DNA from: a bacterium 0.1xD8-71 | GTDB taxonomy: Bacteria > Bacillota > Clostridia > Lachnospirales > Lachnospiraceae | DNA: 64,000 nt | Assembly (NCBI GenBank): GCA_003612405.1 | Contig: RAYR01000001.1 | Coordinates: 1 to 64,000, forward strand | Reading direction: 5' to 3' | Shown: positions 61,715 to 64,000 of the stretch, piece after piece | Layout of the letters: each line of letters begins with the position of its first letter | Position numbering within the stretch: the stretch's first letter is position 1 | Translations under genes and position numbers: made by a program | Notes under the pieces: model-generated | Told to the model about the DNA's origin: nothing | The model's input: the letters and a program-made list of their open reading frames with translations, nothing else | Database searches by the model: none

Positions 61715-62572
61715 ATGTTGGAAGGCATTTTGATTTGTATGATAGTGATGGGGATTATCTGTCTGTCAGTGACTGTCCTGGACTGTAACCGCTTTGTGAC
61801 GGTTACCTATGAGATCAAGTCAGATAAGATTATAAAGCCGTGCAGGATGGTACTCCTGTCGGACTTACACAATAAATCCTTCGGTAAGGGCAACAGCAGG
61901 CTGATCCGCAGGATTGATGAACTTGCGCCGGACGAAATCCTGGCGGCGGGAGATATGCTGACGGCCACGGCGGGGCATGACTATGCACCTGCACTTAGGC
62001 TGATGGAGAATCTTGCCGGCAGATATCCTGTCCATTACGGCATGGGAAACCATGAGTATCGTCTGGGGCTGTACCCGGAGCAGTATCCGGGCATGTATGA
62101 GGGATATTGCAAAGGGCTTAGGAAAGCAGGCATAGAACCCTTAATTAACCAGAGGACATATCTGCCAAAGTGGAATGTGGATGTCTGCGGCGTGGAGATT
62201 GACAGGCGCTATTACAGGCATTTTGCAAAGACACCCATGGGGGCGGAATATCTCGAGAAACTTTTGGGAAAGGCAGGAGAGGATGTCTTTCAGGTATTGA
62301 TTGCCCATAATCCGGCTTACTTTGAAGATTATGCCGAATGGGGAGCGGATCTTGTGGTTTCGGGGCATGTGCATGGAGGAATCATGAGGCTGCCGCTGTT
62401 TGGCGGTGTGCTGTCGCCCAGCCTGACGTTGTTTCCAAAGTATGACGGCGGCAGATTTCACAAAGGAAAGAGCACAATGATTTTAAGCCGGGGGCTGGGG
62501 AGCCATACCCTTCCGATTCGGATTTTTAATCCGGGGGAACTGGTGGTGATCGATCTTGTGCCGGACAAGTAG
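61715..62572 (+). CDS. Calcineurin-like metallophosphoesterase with N-terminal membrane anchor
   Basis: A 285-residue protein. A membrane helix at residues 1-24 is followed by a calcineurin-like phosphoesterase domain: LLSDLHN, AAGDM, YGMGNHEYR, LIAHNP and VSGHVHGG. These give the Asp/His/Asn metal site in full. It probably acts outside or at the membrane, perhaps on a lipid or nucleotide; the substrate is unknown. GGAG precedes the ATG. The scpA gene follows after 23 bases. Confidence 0.9.
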   Translation: MLEGILICMIVMGIICLSVTVLDCNRFVTVTYEIKSDKIIKPCRMVLLSDLHNKSFGKGNSRLIRRIDELAPDEILAAGDMLTATAGHDYAPALRLMENLAGRYPVHYGMGNHEYRLGLYPEQYPGMYEGYCKGLRKAGIEPLINQRTYLPKWNVDVCGVEIDRRYYRHFAKTPMGAEYLEKLLGKAGEDVFQVLIAHNPAYFEDYAEWGADLVVSGHVHGGIMRLPLFGGVLSPSLTLFPKYDGGRFHKGKSTMILSRGLGSHTLPIRIFNPGELVVIDLVPDK

Positions 62573-62595
62573 TATTTAGGAGGGGACAGGCTATT

Positions 62596-63378
62596 ATGGC
62601 GATTCCTGTAAAGCTGGAGGTGTTTGAAGGCCCTTTGGATCTTCTGTTGCACCTGATTGACAAGAATAAAGTGGACATCTATGATATTCCCATTGTGGAG
62701 ATTACAGAGCAGTATTTAGAGTATATCAGGCAGATGGAGACGGAAGATATGAACGTCATGAGTGAATTTCTGGTCATGGCGGCCACACTGATTGATATCA
62801 AATGTAAGATGCTTCTGCCCAAGGAAGTGAATGAAGAGGGAGAGGAGCAGGATCCCCGGGCGGAACTGGTGGAGAAGCTGTTGGAATACAAGATGTGTAA
62901 ATATATGTCCTATGAACTGCGGGACCGGATGGTGGATGCGGAGCGTAACCTGTACAAGCGTCCGACGCTTCCGCCGGAGGTGGCACAGTACAGACAGCCG
63001 GTGGACTATGAGGAACTGATTGGCGATATGACTTTGCAGAGGCTTCATGAGATTTTCAAGCAGATGATGAAGAGGCAGGAGGATAAGATTGATCCGGTCA
63101 GAAGTACCTTTGGCAGGATTGAGAAGGATGAAATTGATCTGGACTTAAAGACTACTTATGTGGAAGCCTATGTACGCAGCCATAAGACTTTCAGTTTCCG
63201 TAAATTATTGGAGAAACAGCATAGCCGGATGGAGGTCATCGTCACCTTTCTGGTGGTTCTGGAAATGATCAAGACAGGCCGGATCGGGATTTCTCAGGAT
63301 GATATCTTTGCGGATATTATCATTACGGCCAACGAAACAGCAGATAACGGGCCGGTGCAGCTTACATCACTTGGCTGA
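62596..63378 (+). CDS. scpA: Segregation and condensation protein A
   Basis: A 260-residue kleisin that joins Smc and ScpB into the condensin ring. The N-terminal VKLEVFEGPLDLLLHLIDKN is diagnostic, and the acidic linker plus C-terminal winged-helix part (HSRMEVIVTFLVVLEMIKTGRI) follow. The strong GGAGGGG site supports the start. scpB follows after 26 bases, the usual arrangement. Confidence 0.97.
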   Translation: MAIPVKLEVFEGPLDLLLHLIDKNKVDIYDIPIVEITEQYLEYIRQMETEDMNVMSEFLVMAATLIDIKCKMLLPKEVNEEGEEQDPRAELVEKLLEYKMCKYMSYELRDRMVDAERNLYKRPTLPPEVAQYRQPVDYEELIGDMTLQRLHEIFKQMMKRQEDKIDPVRSTFGRIEKDEIDLDLKTTYVEAYVRSHKTFSFRKLLEKQHSRMEVIVTFLVVLEMIKTGRIGISQDDIFADIIITANETADNGPVQLTSLG

Positions 63379-63404
63379 CGGATAGGGAGTAAGAGGGAAG
63401 AAAG

Positions 63405-63974
63405 ATGGAAAAAGACAAGGCAAAGGCAGTGCTCGAGGCGATTTTATTCACTATGGGGGATTCGGTGGAGATTGACAGACTGGCTGCCGTGATAGAAGAA
63501 GATAAGAATACCACACGGCAACTGCTGGAGGAGATGGCGGCAGATTACCAGAAAGAGGACAGGGGAATCGGTCTTACCACACTGGAGGATGCCGTGCAGA
63601 TGTGTACCAAGAGTGAGTTGTATGAGTATCTGATCAAAATAGCCAAGACACCGAAGAAGTTTGTACTTACGGATACGCTTCTTGAGACATTGTCCATCAT
63701 TGCCTATAAGCAGCCGATTACCAGACTGGAGATTGAGAAAGTAAGAGGCGTAAGCTGTGATCATGCGGTCAACAGGCTGTTGGAATTTGATCTGATCACG
63801 GAGGTGGGCAGAATGGATGCGCCGGGCCGACCGCTTCTGTTTGGTACAACAGAACAGTTCCTCCGCAGTTTCGGGGTGAAGTCCATTGATGAACTGCCGG
63901 AACTGAGTGCCGTACAGATTGAGGAATTTAAGCAGCAGGCGGAGTCTGAGGTGCAGATGCAGCTAGATATCTGA
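63405..63974 (+). CDS. scpB: Segregation and condensation protein B
   Basis: A 189-residue partner of ScpA in the Smc complex. It has two winged-helix domains; AVLEAILFTMGDSVEIDRLA, LIKIAKTPKKFVLTDTLLETL and IIAYKQPITRLEIEKVRGV are typical. GGGAAGAAAG precedes the ATG. The reading frame closes at 63974, just before the window ends, so it is complete. Confidence 0.97.
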   Translation: MEKDKAKAVLEAILFTMGDSVEIDRLAAVIEEDKNTTRQLLEEMAADYQKEDRGIGLTTLEDAVQMCTKSELYEYLIKIAKTPKKFVLTDTLLETLSIIAYKQPITRLEIEKVRGVSCDHAVNRLLEFDLITEVGRMDAPGRPLLFGTTEQFLRSFGVKSIDELPELSAVQIEEFKQQAESEVQMQLDI

Positions 63975-64000
63975 GGATGGCCGATTGTTGTGATATGGAG

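Overview
This 64-kb window looks like ordinary chromosome from an anaerobic, low-to-moderate GC Gram-positive bacterium of the class Clostridia, most likely family Lachnospiraceae. The reasons are strong AGGAGG-type ribosome sites, ScpA/ScpB, single-chain glycyl-tRNA synthetase, NAD-dependent LigA, a GH25 lysozyme and a D,D-carboxypeptidase, FeoAB, 2-hydroxyacyl-CoA dehydratase activase-type proteins, ferredoxin-fused enzymes, and several small proteins that I recall from Lachnospiraceae genomes. No phage, insertion sequence, CRISPR array, rRNA or tRNA gene was seen. The family assignment is inference from gene content.

Layout. 0.2-9.1 kb: HD phosphohydrolase, DUF362 ferredoxin protein, acidic coiled-coil protein, MATE exporter, radical SAM protein, small Cys/His protein, aminopeptidase P and a ferredoxin-type aldo/keto reductase-like protein. 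9.1-14.4 kb: a large hybrid histidine kinase, a secreted GH25 lysozyme and a small membrane protein with a zinc finger. 14.4-24.1 kb: polA, coaE, an unusual FtsA-like ATPase, a YycJ-type metallo-beta-lactamase protein, a small membrane protein, an ACT protein paired with a UPF0210 protein, and an NAD-dependent epimerase-like protein. 24.1-29.9 kb: feoAB, a glycerol-1-phosphate-dehydrogenase-like enzyme overlapping a DUF6056-like membrane protein, and a small alarmone synthetase. 29.9-33.5 kb: three minus-strand genes (winged-helix regulator, putP, TetR regulator) around an AT-rich 330-base gap. 33.7-42.3 kb: rRNA cytosine methyltransferase, an MBOAT/SGNH surface-acylation pair, pseudouridine synthase, ligA, metA (minus) and two small genes. 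42.4-46.6 kb: a 1414-residue two-activase/HgdB-like protein (minus). 46.9-49 kb: a rhomboid-like protein without a visible catalytic serine, then a sigma-70-like protein without region 4 overlapping a small partner. 49.2-64 kb: an M16C peptidase and a housekeeping run: DUF4349 lipoprotein, era, a mini-protein, recO, a lipoprotein, glyS, alaS, rpsU, a D,D-carboxypeptidase, a phosphoesterase, scpA and scpB.

How the genes fit together. Most of the window is housekeeping: replication and repair (polA, ligA, recO), chromosome segregation (scpAB), translation (glyS, alaS, rpsU, era, RNA modification), iron uptake (feoAB), cell-wall turnover and methionine synthesis. The parts most worth a second look are the FtsA-like protein with three beta-grasp-like C-terminal segments, the sigma-like/partner gene pair beside the inactive-looking rhomboid, the giant activase/dehydratase fusion, and a dispersed intergenic double-hairpin element whose two good copies differ by compensatory changes.
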